NCBI RefSeq assembly: GCF_024461735.1
Contig: NZ_JANGAD010000010.1
Location: 18,085 to 82,084 of the forward strand
Source of the DNA: Anaerotignum propionicum
Lineage (GTDB): Bacteria; Bacillota; Clostridia; Lachnospirales; Anaerotignaceae
Direction of reading: 5' to 3'
Length of the DNA: 64,000 nt
Position 1 is the first letter of the stretch. Every line of letters starts with the position of its first letter. Made by a program: the position numbers and the translations under genes. The notes under the pieces are model-generated. The model was not told the DNA's origin, did no database searches, and saw only the letters and a list, made by a program, of their open reading frames with translations. Of this stretch, positions 7,552 to 16,320 are shown in pieces.

Positions 7552-8717
7552 TGGCGAAGCATTTTTTATCGGGTAATGAGGCATTTGCCTATGGCATTCG
7601 TCTGGCTCGGCCACAGGTTATTTCCGCATATCCCATTACACCTCAGACCATTGTGGTGGAAAAATTATCAGAAATGGTGGAGGACAATAGCTTACAGGCG
7701 GAGTTTATTCATGTGGAATCGGAACATTCTGCACTTTCTTGTGCCATTGGGGCTTCGGCGGTGGGGGCACGTGCCTTTACGGCGACTTCTTCCCAAGGAC
7801 TATTATACATGGCGGAGTGCCTAACCTATGCCGCCGGCGGACGGTTTCCTATTGTTATGATGAATGCCAACCGCTCCACAGCATTGCCTTGGAATATCTA
7901 TGGAGATCAAAGGGATTCCCTTTCCCTTCTGGATTGCGGCTGGATTCAGGCTTATGCAGAGAATGCTCAGGAAAGCTTGGACTTAGCATTGATGGGCTAT
8001 TACATTGCGGAACATAAGGCGGTTTCTACGCCCTTCATGGCAAATTTGGATGGCTTTGTATTGACCCACACTTATGAGGTGGTGGAGGTTCCTGAGGCTG
8101 CAGAAGCAGATTTATTTCTGCAACCATATGCAACAGAAAATAAATTAGATTTATCCAATCCCAAAAATCTGGCTTTTTCTGTAGGTCCAGACCATAACAC
8201 TGCCTTTAAATATAAAGAACATTTGGGAATTTTACGAGCAAAAGAGGCAATTTCAGAAGCGGAATATAAATTTGCAAAGATTTTCGGTAGAGGATACACG
8301 GGTTTAATAGAGACCTATCAGACAGAGGATGCAGAGTATATCATAATCACACTGGGCAGTATCGCAGGCTTAGTGAGAGAAACTGTAGATAAGCTTCGTG
8401 AAAAGGGGGAAAAGGTAGGGCTTTTGCGGATACGCTATATGCGTCCATTTCCCAATGAAGAAATTGCTTCTACCGTAAAAAATGCGAAAGCAATTGGCGT
8501 TTTAGAAAAGGATATTTCCTTTGGAAATGAAGGCACGGTATTTACTAACGTAAATTCTGCATTACAAAAAGTCGGATTATCTGTTCCTTCTTCCAATTAT
8601 ATTGGAGGGCTAGGAGGAAGAAATATCTCAGCCCAAGAGATTGAAGGTGTTTTTGAAGCATTGAAAACAGAAAAAAGAACTGTGAGCTTTTTAGGAATGG
8701 AAGGTGAGCAACCATGA
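7551..8717 (+). CDS. 2-oxoacid:ferredoxin oxidoreductase, alpha subunit
   Basis: 388 residues. The N-terminal pyrimidine-binding domain carries the YPITPQT motif near residue 25 and the TSSQGL segment near 81. The C-terminal half holds the transketolase-C-like domain (RIRYMRPFPNEEI). This chain shapes the substrate pocket, so it would decide between pyruvate, branched-chain, aryl or methylthio substrates, but I cannot read specificity from it. It overlaps the beta gene by 4 bases (ATGA). Confidence 0.88.
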   Translation: MAKHFLSGNEAFAYGIRLARPQVISAYPITPQTIVVEKLSEMVEDNSLQAEFIHVESEHSALSCAIGASAVGARAFTATSSQGLLYMAECLTYAAGGRFPIVMMNANRSTALPWNIYGDQRDSLSLLDCGWIQAYAENAQESLDLALMGYYIAEHKAVSTPFMANLDGFVLTHTYEVVEVPEAAEADLFLQPYATENKLDLSNPKNLAFSVGPDHNTAFKYKEHLGILRAKEAISEAEYKFAKIFGRGYTGLIETYQTEDAEYIIITLGSIAGLVRETVDKLREKGEKVGLLRIRYMRPFPNEEIASTVKNAKAIGVLEKDISFGNEGTVFTNVNSALQKVGLSVPSSNYIGGLGGRNISAQEIEGVFEALKTEKRTVSFLGMEGEQP

Positions 8718-9607
8718 GCTTAACTGCAAAAACGTTAAATGAGGAAGAGTTTTTTTACGGACATAAAGCATGTGCCGGTTGTGGAGGAAGCTTAGCGGTT
8801 CGTATTGCGTTAAAGGTTTTGGGAGAGCATGCAATTGCAGTGCTTCCTGCGGGATGTATGTCTGCTGTGGGGTTTAATTTTCCCCAACTATGCTTTGGGA
8901 ACAACGCAATGATTTCAACCTTCGCAGGAACAGCTTCTATGCTGACGGGGGTTGAGGCAGGCTTGCGAGCCCAAGGAATTACCGATTTTCATGCGGTGGG
9001 TTTCGCCGGAGACGGTGGCACTGCGGATATTGGGATTCAAGCGCTTTCAGGGGCCATTGACCGCAACGATAACATTTTATATATCTGCTATGATAACGAA
9101 GCTTATATGAACACAGGAATACAAAAAAGCTCCTTAACGCCCTTTGGTGCAAAAACAACTACCACCCCTGCAGGGAAAAATATTCGGGGCAATCTTCGAC
9201 CAAAGAAAAATATGTTTGAAATTACCGCGGCTCATGGCATTGCATATGCCGCTACAGCAAGCATTGGTTTTTTGAATGATTTTATGAATAAAGTGGAAAA
9301 GGCATCAAAAATCAAAGGCACAAAATACATACATGTCATTGCACCTTGTCCCACGGGTTGGGGTACTGCTACAGATGAAACCATTGATTTCGCTAAGGAA
9401 ATTGTTGAATGTGGGTTGTGGTATTTGGCTGAATATGAAAACGAGGAATTTATTTTGAATTACAAACCCACAGAATTTACAGATGTGGAGGCTTATCTTA
9501 GAAAACAAAGCCGTTTTGCGCAGCTTACGGATGAAGATATACAAAGGGTAACGGCATCTCGAGATAAAAAATGGGATTCTATTTTGAAAAATTATAAAGT
9601 GAATTAG
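8714..9607 (+). CDS. 2-oxoacid:ferredoxin oxidoreductase, beta (TPP) subunit
   Basis: 297 residues. The TPP motif is GDGGTADIG near residue 97 with DNE near 127. CAGCGG near residue 19 and further Cys residues ligate a [4Fe-4S] cluster. The segment YDNEAYMNTGIQKS is very like pyruvate:ferredoxin oxidoreductase beta subunits, so pyruvate must stay on the list of substrates. Gene order and the methionine transporter upstream instead suggest an amino-acid-derived oxoacid. The CoA-ligase gene starts 13 bases downstream. Confidence 0.88.
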   Translation: MSLTAKTLNEEEFFYGHKACAGCGGSLAVRIALKVLGEHAIAVLPAGCMSAVGFNFPQLCFGNNAMISTFAGTASMLTGVEAGLRAQGITDFHAVGFAGDGGTADIGIQALSGAIDRNDNILYICYDNEAYMNTGIQKSSLTPFGAKTTTTPAGKNIRGNLRPKKNMFEITAAHGIAYAATASIGFLNDFMNKVEKASKIKGTKYIHVIAPCPTGWGTATDETIDFAKEIVECGLWYLAEYENEEFILNYKPTEFTDVEAYLRKQSRFAQLTDEDIQRVTASRDKKWDSILKNYKVN

Positions 9608-9620
9608 GAGGTAAAAGGCC

Positions 9621-10937
9621 ATGAGTGAGAAAAAATATTGGGATGAAGCGTTGGAAACATTGCCGAGGGCAGAGCTGGAAAAGCGCCAGCTAAAAGACTT
9701 AAAGGAAATTGTTCAATTTGCATATGAAAATGCACCCTATTATAAAAAAAGTTTTGACGAAGCAGGGGTGAAGCCTTCGGATATTCAGACGTTAGCCGAT
9801 ATTCAAAAGCTTCCGTTTATAGATAAAACGACACAGCGTGATACCCAAGGGGTAGGTTCCTTTTTGGGTGAGCTTTGCGCTGTACCAGAGGAGGAGGTTA
9901 TTTTTATTTCCACGTCCTCGGGTTCTACAGGTGTTCCAACCATGAGCCCCTTTACAAAAAAAGATTTTGATGAATTTCAGGATGCGGAAAGCCGTTGGTT
10001 TTGGCAAATCGGCATGAGGCCAAAGGATCGCTATGTTCATGCTTTAAATTTTTCCCTCTATGTTGGGGGGCCTGATGTCATTGGTGCCCAGAACCTTGGT
10101 GCGTTATGTATTTGGGGAGGAACACTGCCCAGTGAACGTTTGTTATATGTTTTGAAAACCTATCAGCCTACCATTATATGGACTAGTCCTTCCTATGCAT
10201 GGCATTTGGGGGAAACAGCAATCAAAAACGGCATTGATCCCAAAAAGGATTTGGCAATTGAAAAAATCATCGTAGCAGGAGAGCTTGGCGGTTCCATTGA
10301 TTCCACAAGGAAAGCCATTGAAGATTTATGGGGGGCAGAGGTTTTTGATTTCTATGGGCTTTCGGATATTTTCGGTGCATGTGCCGCAATGTGCGAGGCA
10401 AAGGATGGCTTACATATCGCTGAGGATCATATTTTGGTGGAAACGATTGACCTTAAAACAGGTGAAATATTACCTTCAGGAGAAGTGGGTGAGCTGGTTT
10501 ATACCACTTTGCGCAAGCACGCAAGACCACTTTTGCGTTTCCGCACTGGTGATATTGGTTGGATTGACAATACACCTTGTTCATGCGGTCGTACCCACGG
10601 CAGAATCCATATTAACGGAAGAAAGGATGATATGTTTATTGTTTCTGCGGTAAACGTTTTCCCCAGTGACATTGAGGCTGTGATTCGAGATATAAAAGGT
10701 ATCACAGGAGAGTATCTTGTGCGCATTTTTGAGAAAGACTATACTTGCAAGTATTCTGTGGAGATTGAGCGCAACGCAGATAATACTGAGCCTGATGAAA
10801 GGATCGAAGCCTTGGTTTCCGATGCTTTAAAGGCAAGGATTGGTGTTAAACCTTCCAGCGTAAAAGTCCATCCCGATGGAGGATTAAACACCCGCTCGGA
10901 GCATAAATCAAAGCGTATTATTGATGAACGTAACTAG
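9621..10937 (+). CDS. Phenylacetate-CoA ligase family acyl-CoA synthetase
   Basis: 438 residues, the usual PaaK length. AMP-binding P-loop STSSGSTGVPT near residue 97, the YGLSD motif near 246, FRTGDIG near 307 and the C-terminal AMP-binding domain (GRKDDMFIVSAVNVFPSDIE). A CPC-SCG-type cysteine cluster (TPCSCGRTHGR) is typical of the family. It links an acid to CoA, or in reverse recovers ATP from acyl-CoA. Next to an oxoacid oxidoreductase and an aminotransferase it fits oxidative amino-acid fermentation. The acid could be phenylacetate, indoleacetate, a branched acid or 3-methylthiopropionate. Confidence 0.85.
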   Translation: MSEKKYWDEALETLPRAELEKRQLKDLKEIVQFAYENAPYYKKSFDEAGVKPSDIQTLADIQKLPFIDKTTQRDTQGVGSFLGELCAVPEEEVIFISTSSGSTGVPTMSPFTKKDFDEFQDAESRWFWQIGMRPKDRYVHALNFSLYVGGPDVIGAQNLGALCIWGGTLPSERLLYVLKTYQPTIIWTSPSYAWHLGETAIKNGIDPKKDLAIEKIIVAGELGGSIDSTRKAIEDLWGAEVFDFYGLSDIFGACAAMCEAKDGLHIAEDHILVETIDLKTGEILPSGEVGELVYTTLRKHARPLLRFRTGDIGWIDNTPCSCGRTHGRIHINGRKDDMFIVSAVNVFPSDIEAVIRDIKGITGEYLVRIFEKDYTCKYSVEIERNADNTEPDERIEALVSDALKARIGVKPSSVKVHPDGGLNTRSEHKSKRIIDERN

Positions 10938-10964
10938 GAGTATCTTATTTAAGGAGATGGAACT

Positions 10965-12149
10965 ATGCCGCAACTTTCAAAAAGAACAGAAACCTTTACC
11001 GATTCTGTCATTCGCAGAATGACTAGAGTTTCAATGAAATATAATGCAGTAAATTTATCTCAGGGCTTTCCTGATTTTGATCCACCCAAGGAAATTTTAG
11101 CCCGTTTGGCTGAAGTGTCAAATGAGGATTTTCATCAATATTCCATTACATGGGGGGCGCAAAATTTTAGAGAAGCTTTGGCAGTGAAACAGTCAAGATT
11201 GATGGGACGAAACATTGATCCCAATGGAGAAATTGTAGTTACCTGCGGTAGTACGGAGGCCATGATGGTTGCCATGATGACCGTGGCAAACCCAGGGGAT
11301 AAAGTAATTGTATTTTCGCCCTTTTACGAAAATTATGGTGCTGATACCATTCTTTGTGGAGCAGAACCTATTTATGTACCTCTATATCCCCCTGAATTTA
11401 ACTTTAACCCCGATGAATTGGAAGCGGCATTCAAGCAAAAGCCAAAGGCACTGATTCTTTGCAATCCTTCCAACCCTTGTGGCAAGGTGTTTACCTATAA
11501 TGAACTGAAAATCATTGCTGATTTTGCGGAAAAGTATGATGCCTTTGTTATTACCGATGAAGTTTATGAACACATTGTTTACGAACCATTCAAGCATGTT
11601 TATTTTGCTTCATTGCCAAGAATGTGGGAACGAACCATTTCCTGCAGCTCATTATCAAAAACCTATTCTATCACGGGCTGGCGCTTAGGTTATATCATTG
11701 CACCCCCTGAGATTATTGATGTGGCAAAAAAAGTCCACGACTTTTTAACGGTAGGTGCGGCGGCCCCCTTACAGGAAGCGGCAGTCACAGGATTAAAATT
11801 TGGAGATGGGTATTATGAAAAGCTTCGAGGGATTTATACGGCAAAGAAAAACCTGTTTATGAAGGGCTTGGATGATTTGGGTATTATCCATACCAATCCC
11901 CAAGGGGCATACTATGTTTTGCTTGATATTTCCGAATTTGGGTTTGAGAGCGACTTAGAGTTTTGTGAGGTTTTGGCAGAAAAGGTGGGCATTGGGGCTG
12001 TTCCCGGCTCCAGCTTTTTTAGAGAAAATGTAAATCATTTGGTGCGTCTACATTTTGCTAAAAAAGAAGATACATTGAATGAAGCTTTAAATAGATTGGC
12101 ATACTTGCGGAAAAAAATCACACCCAAAAAGCAATTGTTAAAATTGTAA
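10965..12149 (+). CDS. Class I PLP aminotransferase (aspartate/methionine/aromatic type)
   Basis: 394 residues. The PLP lysine is in SLSKTYSITGWRLGY near residue 234; NPSNPCGKV and DEVYEH are the cofactor-ring and phosphate motifs. Closest in appearance to the fold-type I aminotransferases that act on aromatic amino acids, kynurenine or methionine. AAGGAGATGG stands before ATG 10965. As last gene of the unit it would produce the 2-oxoacid used by the oxidoreductase at 6731-9607. The C-terminal KKITPKKQLLKL tail is basic. A bidirectional terminator follows. Confidence 0.85.
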   Translation: MPQLSKRTETFTDSVIRRMTRVSMKYNAVNLSQGFPDFDPPKEILARLAEVSNEDFHQYSITWGAQNFREALAVKQSRLMGRNIDPNGEIVVTCGSTEAMMVAMMTVANPGDKVIVFSPFYENYGADTILCGAEPIYVPLYPPEFNFNPDELEAAFKQKPKALILCNPSNPCGKVFTYNELKIIADFAEKYDAFVITDEVYEHIVYEPFKHVYFASLPRMWERTISCSSLSKTYSITGWRLGYIIAPPEIIDVAKKVHDFLTVGAAAPLQEAAVTGLKFGDGYYEKLRGIYTAKKNLFMKGLDDLGIIHTNPQGAYYVLLDISEFGFESDLEFCEVLAEKVGIGAVPGSSFFRENVNHLVRLHFAKKEDTLNEALNRLAYLRKKITPKKQLLKL

Positions 12150-12192
12150 GTTCTGAATGTGGCACTGTTTTGTGTTTCACATAGGCATAAAG

Positions 12193-12230
12193 AAAAGACA
12201 TGGTTCTTACAGGGAGGAACCATGTCTTTT
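12193..12230. terminator. Bidirectional terminator between aminotransferase and rrf2
   Basis: AAAAGACATGGTTC (12193-12206) pairs perfectly with GAACCATGTCTTTT (12217-12230). The A-rich left and T-rich right arms make it work for both converging genes. Confidence 0.85.
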
Positions 12231-12292
12231 CTAATTTAACATTTGTAGAGCTTCTGTAGAATGAGAAAGCATTTTTCTTTTTTCAAATGGAT

Positions 12293-12721
12293 TTAGATAA
12301 TATAGTTATCTCCCGGTTGATAAGAAGCCATTAAATCAGCAATGGTAATTCCGTCTAGATATTCGGAAATCAGCTTATCTAACCCTTGCCACATGGAAAG
12401 AGTGCGGCAATCATGAACACGGGTGCACTGCTCAGATTTTTCATTCAAGCAGGCAACTGGAGCAAGGCTCCCCTCCGTCAATCGCAAAATACTCCCCACT
12501 GTATAGGCATCTGGGGTTTTGCTTAGGCGATAACCCCCACCTTTTCCTCTTTGACCGATTAAAAATTTTTCACGCACCAAGGATTTTAGAATAATCTCTA
12601 AATATTTTTCAGAGATTTCCTGCCTTTCGGCAATTTCCTTTAAAGGAATGTAATCTCCCGGGTGTTCTGCTAAGTCTATCATAACGCGTAATGCATATCT
12701 TCCTTTTGTTGAAATCATCAT
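12293..12721 (-). CDS. Rrf2-family regulator, IscR/CymR-like, with three conserved Cys
   Basis: About 142 residues starting MMISTKGRYALRVM, the Rrf2 N-terminal winged helix. CX7CX5C near residues 91-105 matches the place of the Fe-S ligands of IscR. B. subtilis CymR lacks this trio, so the protein could carry a cluster. GGAGGGA before 12721 sets the start; the longer reading upstream is rejected. It is divergent from cysK, and both promoters hold related inverted repeats, so it likely represses itself and cysK and may also act at the metQ leader. The role is inference from family and position. Confidence 0.85.
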   Translation of the reverse strand: MMISTKGRYALRVMIDLAEHPGDYIPLKEIAERQEISEKYLEIILKSLVREKFLIGQRGKGGGYRLSKTPDAYTVGSILRLTEGSLAPVACLNEKSEQCTRVHDCRTLSMWQGLDKLISEYLDGITIADLMASYQPGDNYII

Positions 12722-12739
12722 AAAAATCCCTCCAAGCTT

Positions 12740-12775
12740 AAACCTATTATATAATAGGGTAAATAGGAAAGCAAA
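12740..12775 (-). promoter_or_regulatory. Promoter and inverted repeat of the rrf2 gene
   Basis: On the minus strand TTGCTT, 17 bases and TATAAT can be read. The -10 lies in a CTATTATATAATAG palindrome flanked by a GGTAAATAGG half-site, suggesting autoregulation. Confidence 0.5.
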
Positions 12776-12806
12776 CAAAATATTTATGAAAAAACTCTAT
12801 TTCCTA

Positions 12807-12862
12807 TTGACAAATTAGAAAAGAAAGCATATTATACCTATAAACCTACTTAGTTTATAGGG
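12807..12862 (+). promoter_or_regulatory. cysK promoter with palindromic operator
   Basis: TTGACA (12807-12812), 17 bases and TATTAT (12830-12835). Directly after lies CTATAAAC (12838-12845), 7 bases, GTTTATAG (12853-12860), a perfect 8-base inverted repeat over the start site. TATTATACCTATA (12830-12842) is also found at 3551. Good candidate site for the adjacent Rrf2 protein. Confidence 0.75.
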
Positions 12863-12953
12863 TAAAAGAAAAAGCGTTGCCTTATCTGTGTAATGAAAAT
12901 GATATAAGGTGACATGATAATAATAAGAGTGATTATGAATGGAGGAATTTATT

Positions 12954-13886
12954 ATGAGTAAAATTTACACTTCTGCAGATCAATTGGTAGGAAAGACACC
13001 GTTATTGGAACTGACCCATATTGAAAAGGAATACGCACTGGAAGCTAAAATTCTTGCGAAATTAGAATACTTCAATCCCGCCGGTTCAGTAAAGGATAGA
13101 ATTGCAAAAAGCATGTTAGACGATGCAGAACAAAGAGGGATTTTAAAGCCTGATTCTGTGATTATTGAACCAACTTCAGGTAACACAGGCATTGGCTTGG
13201 CGGCAATTGCTGCGGCAAAGGGATATAGAATTATTATCGTAATGCCTGAAACGATGAGCGTAGAACGTCGCCAACTGATGAAAGCCTATGGCGCGGAGCT
13301 GGTTTTGACTGATGGTGCAAAAGGCATGAAGGGTGCCATTGCCAAGGCGGAGGAGCTGTCTCAGGAGATCCCTAACAGTTTTGTTCCGGGACAGTTTGTA
13401 AACCCTGCAAACCCCGCTGTTCATGAGGCAACAACAGGCCCTGAGATTTGGGATGATACCGATGGAAATGTGGACATTTTTGTAGCAGGTGTCGGCACAG
13501 GTGGTACAGTTACGGGAGTAGGCTCCTATTTGAAAGGAAAGAATGCAGAGATTAAAGTGGTTGCTGTAGAGCCCGCCGCTTCTCCTGTTTTAAGTAAGGG
13601 TACCCCCGGTGTTCACAAAATTCAAGGAATTGGCGCAGGTTTTGTACCTGATGTTTTGAATACAGAAATTTATGATGAAATTATTCCTGTTGAAAACGAA
13701 GATGCTTTTGCAACAGGAAAGCAAATTGGTCGTGCGGAGGGTGTCTTGGTTGGCATTTCCTCAGGGGCTGCTTTGTGGGCAGCGATTCAGCTGGCAAAGC
13801 GTCCTGAAAACAAGGGCAAAACCATTGTTGCATTGTTGCCTGATACAGGAGAGCGTTACCTTTCCACACCTATGTTTGCGGATTAA
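12954..13886 (+). CDS. cysK: Cysteine synthase (O-acetylserine sulfhydrylase)
   Basis: 310 residues, standard CysK length. PLP lysine in [10 protein letters not shown] near residue 46, [11 protein letters not shown] near 70-80, GTGGTVTG near 181 and SSGAA near 268. It makes cysteine from O-acetylserine and sulfide. ATG 12954 follows GGAGG (12941-12945); a GTG/ATG reading from 12939 begins before that site. It has its own regulated promoter, separate from mccA, so the cell has both sulfide-based and homocysteine-based cysteine routes. Confidence 0.93.
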   Translation: MSKIYTSADQLVGKTPLLELTHIEKEYALEAKILAKLEYFNPAGSVKDRIAKSMLDDAEQRGILKPDSVIIEPTSGNTGIGLAAIAAAKGYRIIIVMPETMSVERRQLMKAYGAELVLTDGAKGMKGAIAKAEELSQEIPNSFVPGQFVNPANPAVHEATTGPEIWDDTDGNVDIFVAGVGTGGTVTGVGSYLKGKNAEIKVVAVEPAASPVLSKGTPGVHKIQGIGAGFVPDVLNTEIYDEIIPVENEDAFATGKQIGRAEGVLVGISSGAALWAAIQLAKRPENKGKTIVALLPDTGERYLSTPMFAD

Positions 13887-13926
13887 TTTAACACAAAATG
13901 TAAGTCATATAAATGTTTTTCGTCCA

Positions 13927-13955
13927 TTGACAAGGTAGAATTGACGTGCTAAGAT
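13927..13955 (+). promoter_or_regulatory. Promoter for the alpha/beta hydrolase gene
   Basis: TTGACA (13927-13932), 17 bases, TAAGAT (13950-13955). An imperfect inverted repeat at about 14011-14045 (GGAATTTAGATT against AATCTTAATTTCC) lies in the 5' leader. Confidence 0.6.
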
Positions 13956-14106
13956 TACCAATAAACATAGTATGAAAATGGTAGCCTGGCATAAAAAGAC
14001 TGAGTGAAAACACGGAATTTAGATTTGCATTAGAATCTTAATTTCCACTTTAAAACAAAGGAAAAGAGTGTATTAGCAAGTAGAAAATACAAGTGGGGGG
14101 GTCTCT

Positions 14107-14973
14107 ATGAAATCATTAATCAATTATGGTGAAATTCATTATGGTGATGTGCCAAACCGTCCTAACCAAATAGGTATTATCATTCCCGGCCCTCGTGGTA
14201 AGCTTTTGGCTACATTATATACCTCCGGAGGCAAGGGACCTCACCCACTGATTCTTTTATTCCATGGAATACCAGGAAATGAGCAAAATTTAGATATTGC
14301 TCAGGCTCTTCGCCGAGAAGGATTTCATGTGCTGACCTTTCATTACAGCGGAAGTTGGGGCAGTGATGGAGAATACTCTCTGATAAATAATTTGGAGGAT
14401 GCAGAAACGGTATTGGATTTTGCATTGAAGGATAAATACTATGGTATAGATAGAAGTCGTATTTACGCCATTGGTCATAGCTTAGGGGGTTTTGTCTGCG
14501 GACAGTTAAGCGCAAAACGAAAGGAAATTGCCGCTTGTGCTTTGCTAATGCCTTGTGATATCGGAAGGTTTTTCCGAATCAAAGAGGAGGATACTGTGGC
14601 AGGTAGAATTTTATATCAAATTTTAGAAGAAAGTGCTTTGTGGCTGCATGGTGCAAAAGTAGAACTTTTCTTAGAAGAAATAAAACAAAATCATTCTATT
14701 TTCCCCCTAGAAGCTGTGGCGTTGCAGTTGGCAAAGAAGCCTGTTTTATGCGTAGAAGCCTTACTGGATATTCATACGCCACCTAAGCACCATTGCCATC
14801 CTTTAGAAAACGGAATTCTTGCAGCAGGAGGCACACAGTTACGGGTGCATGCATTACAAACGGATCACTGTGCGGCGGACTATCGTTTGGAGCTGATTCG
14901 TATTGTGACGGACTACTTTTGGGAAGTTACTTCTGAAAAAGAGCTTACCCTTAGCCAAAAAGAAATTATATAA
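14107..14973 (+). CDS. Alpha/beta hydrolase (dienelactone hydrolase/peptidase-like)
   Basis: 288 residues. Oxyanion motif HGIPGNEQ near residue 57, nucleophile elbow GHSLGG near 122, likely acid in LDIHTPP near 221 and catalytic His in TDHCA near 257. No signal peptide, so it is cytoplasmic. Such proteins cleave esters, amides or thioesters; the substrate cannot be read. GTGGGGGGG stands before ATG 14107. It has its own promoter and sits between cysK and mnmA without an evident link to them. Confidence 0.75.
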   Translation: MKSLINYGEIHYGDVPNRPNQIGIIIPGPRGKLLATLYTSGGKGPHPLILLFHGIPGNEQNLDIAQALRREGFHVLTFHYSGSWGSDGEYSLINNLEDAETVLDFALKDKYYGIDRSRIYAIGHSLGGFVCGQLSAKRKEIAACALLMPCDIGRFFRIKEEDTVAGRILYQILEESALWLHGAKVELFLEEIKQNHSIFPLEAVALQLAKKPVLCVEALLDIHTPPKHHCHPLENGILAAGGTQLRVHALQTDHCAADYRLELIRIVTDYFWEVTSEKELTLSQKEII

Positions 14974-15041
14974 CAGTGAAAGAGGAATCAAATACCATTC
15001 ATTTGTGGTTTCATAAATAATAGTATTTCTCCGATTAATAA

Positions 15042-15077
15042 GGTCAATTGCTTTTCAATTTTTGATGGCAATTGACC
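15042..15077. other. Perfect 10-bp inverted repeat before mnmA
   Basis: GGTCAATTGC (15042-15051) and GCAATTGACC (15068-15077) around a 16-base loop. There is no T tract, so it may be a weak terminator after the hydrolase or an operator for mnmA. Confidence 0.5.
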
Positions 15078-15192
15078 ATGTTTGCGTTTATAAAAAGAAA
15101 AATAGTTGTTTTGTTTTCGGGTACATTAAGAATATCTCAATTGGAATTTTATTGTATGCCATAGAGAATGAAAAGATTGCGGGGATAAAAAA

Positions 15193-16284
15193 ATGGATAA
15201 TAAACGTGCTTTGATTGCCATGAGCGGTGGTGTGGACAGCTCCATTGCCGCCTACTTTATGAAGAAAAATGGATACTACTGCGAGGGAACGACAATGCGC
15301 CTATACCGTAATGAGGATATTGGTCGTTGTGATTTTCGCACCTGCTGCTCGCAGAAGGATATTGATGATGCCAGCGAAGTGGCATTTCAGCTGGACATGC
15401 CCTATGAGGTTCTGGACTTTACCATGGATTTTCGAGAAAAAATCATAGAGAAGTTTATTCGTATTTATGAACATGGCGGAACACCCAATCCCTGTATTGA
15501 CTGCAATCGTTATATGAAGTTTGATAAGCTTTTGAATTTTGCCCAAGAGAAGAACTTAAACTATGTTGTAACGGGGCATTATGCAAGAATTGAACAAGAT
15601 GAGACAACGGGACGATATTTATTGAAAAAAGCATTGGATGATACCAAAGATCAAAGCTATGCTCTTTATACAATGACCCAAAGTCAGCTGGCTCACACTC
15701 TGTTTCCCTTAGGAAGCTTACGAAAAAAAGAGGTGCGGGTGTTGGCGGATGAACTGCATTTTGTCAATGCCAGAAAGCATGATAGTCAGGACATTTGCTT
15801 CGTTCCCGATGGGGACTACACAAAATTTATGGAGGAATATACAGGCAGACAGTACCCGCCCGGAGACTTTCTGGATCATAAGGGAAATGTCGTTGGAAAA
15901 CATAGCGGAGCAGTGCGCTATACCTTAGGCCAAAGGAAAGGTTTGGGCTTGGCTATGGGCGAGCCTGTTTATGTTTGTGGGAAGTCTATGGAAAAGAATA
16001 CTGTTACGGTGGGGCCTGAAGCTGCGCTGTATACCAAGGTCCTGCTTGCTGATGATATGAACTGGATTGCCTTTGAGAACTTGGATAAGCCTATGCGGTT
16101 TCAGGGAAAAACCCGTTATCGCCAACAGGAACAATGGGCTACGGTCTCTCCGTTGCAAAATGGACAGGTGCGGGTGGAATTTGATACCTCTCAGCGGGCG
16201 ATTACCCCGGGGCAAGCCTTGGTTCTATATGATGGAGATGTGGTAGTAGGTGGGGGAACAATCTCAGGAGTTTTACCTGAATAA
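15193..16284 (+). CDS. mnmA: tRNA-specific 2-thiouridylase
   Basis: 363 residues, usual MnmA length. PP-loop SGGVDSS near residue 10, first catalytic Cys in TPNPCIDCN near 98, second Cys in DSQDICFV near 198, and a C-terminal beta-barrel. It thiolates U34 of tRNA-Lys, Glu and Gln with persulfide sulfur. A cysteine desulfurase lies two genes downstream, as in several Firmicutes where the desulfurase is dedicated to MnmA. GCGGGGAT before ATG 15193 is the ribosome site. Confidence 0.93.
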   Translation: MDNKRALIAMSGGVDSSIAAYFMKKNGYYCEGTTMRLYRNEDIGRCDFRTCCSQKDIDDASEVAFQLDMPYEVLDFTMDFREKIIEKFIRIYEHGGTPNPCIDCNRYMKFDKLLNFAQEKNLNYVVTGHYARIEQDETTGRYLLKKALDDTKDQSYALYTMTQSQLAHTLFPLGSLRKKEVRVLADELHFVNARKHDSQDICFVPDGDYTKFMEEYTGRQYPPGDFLDHKGNVVGKHSGAVRYTLGQRKGLGLAMGEPVYVCGKSMEKNTVTVGPEAALYTKVLLADDMNWIAFENLDKPMRFQGKTRYRQQEQWATVSPLQNGQVRVEFDTSQRAITPGQALVLYDGDVVVGGGTISGVLPE

Positions 16285-16320
16285 TATAGACTGGATACTG
16301 ATAAAGGAGAAATACAGAAA

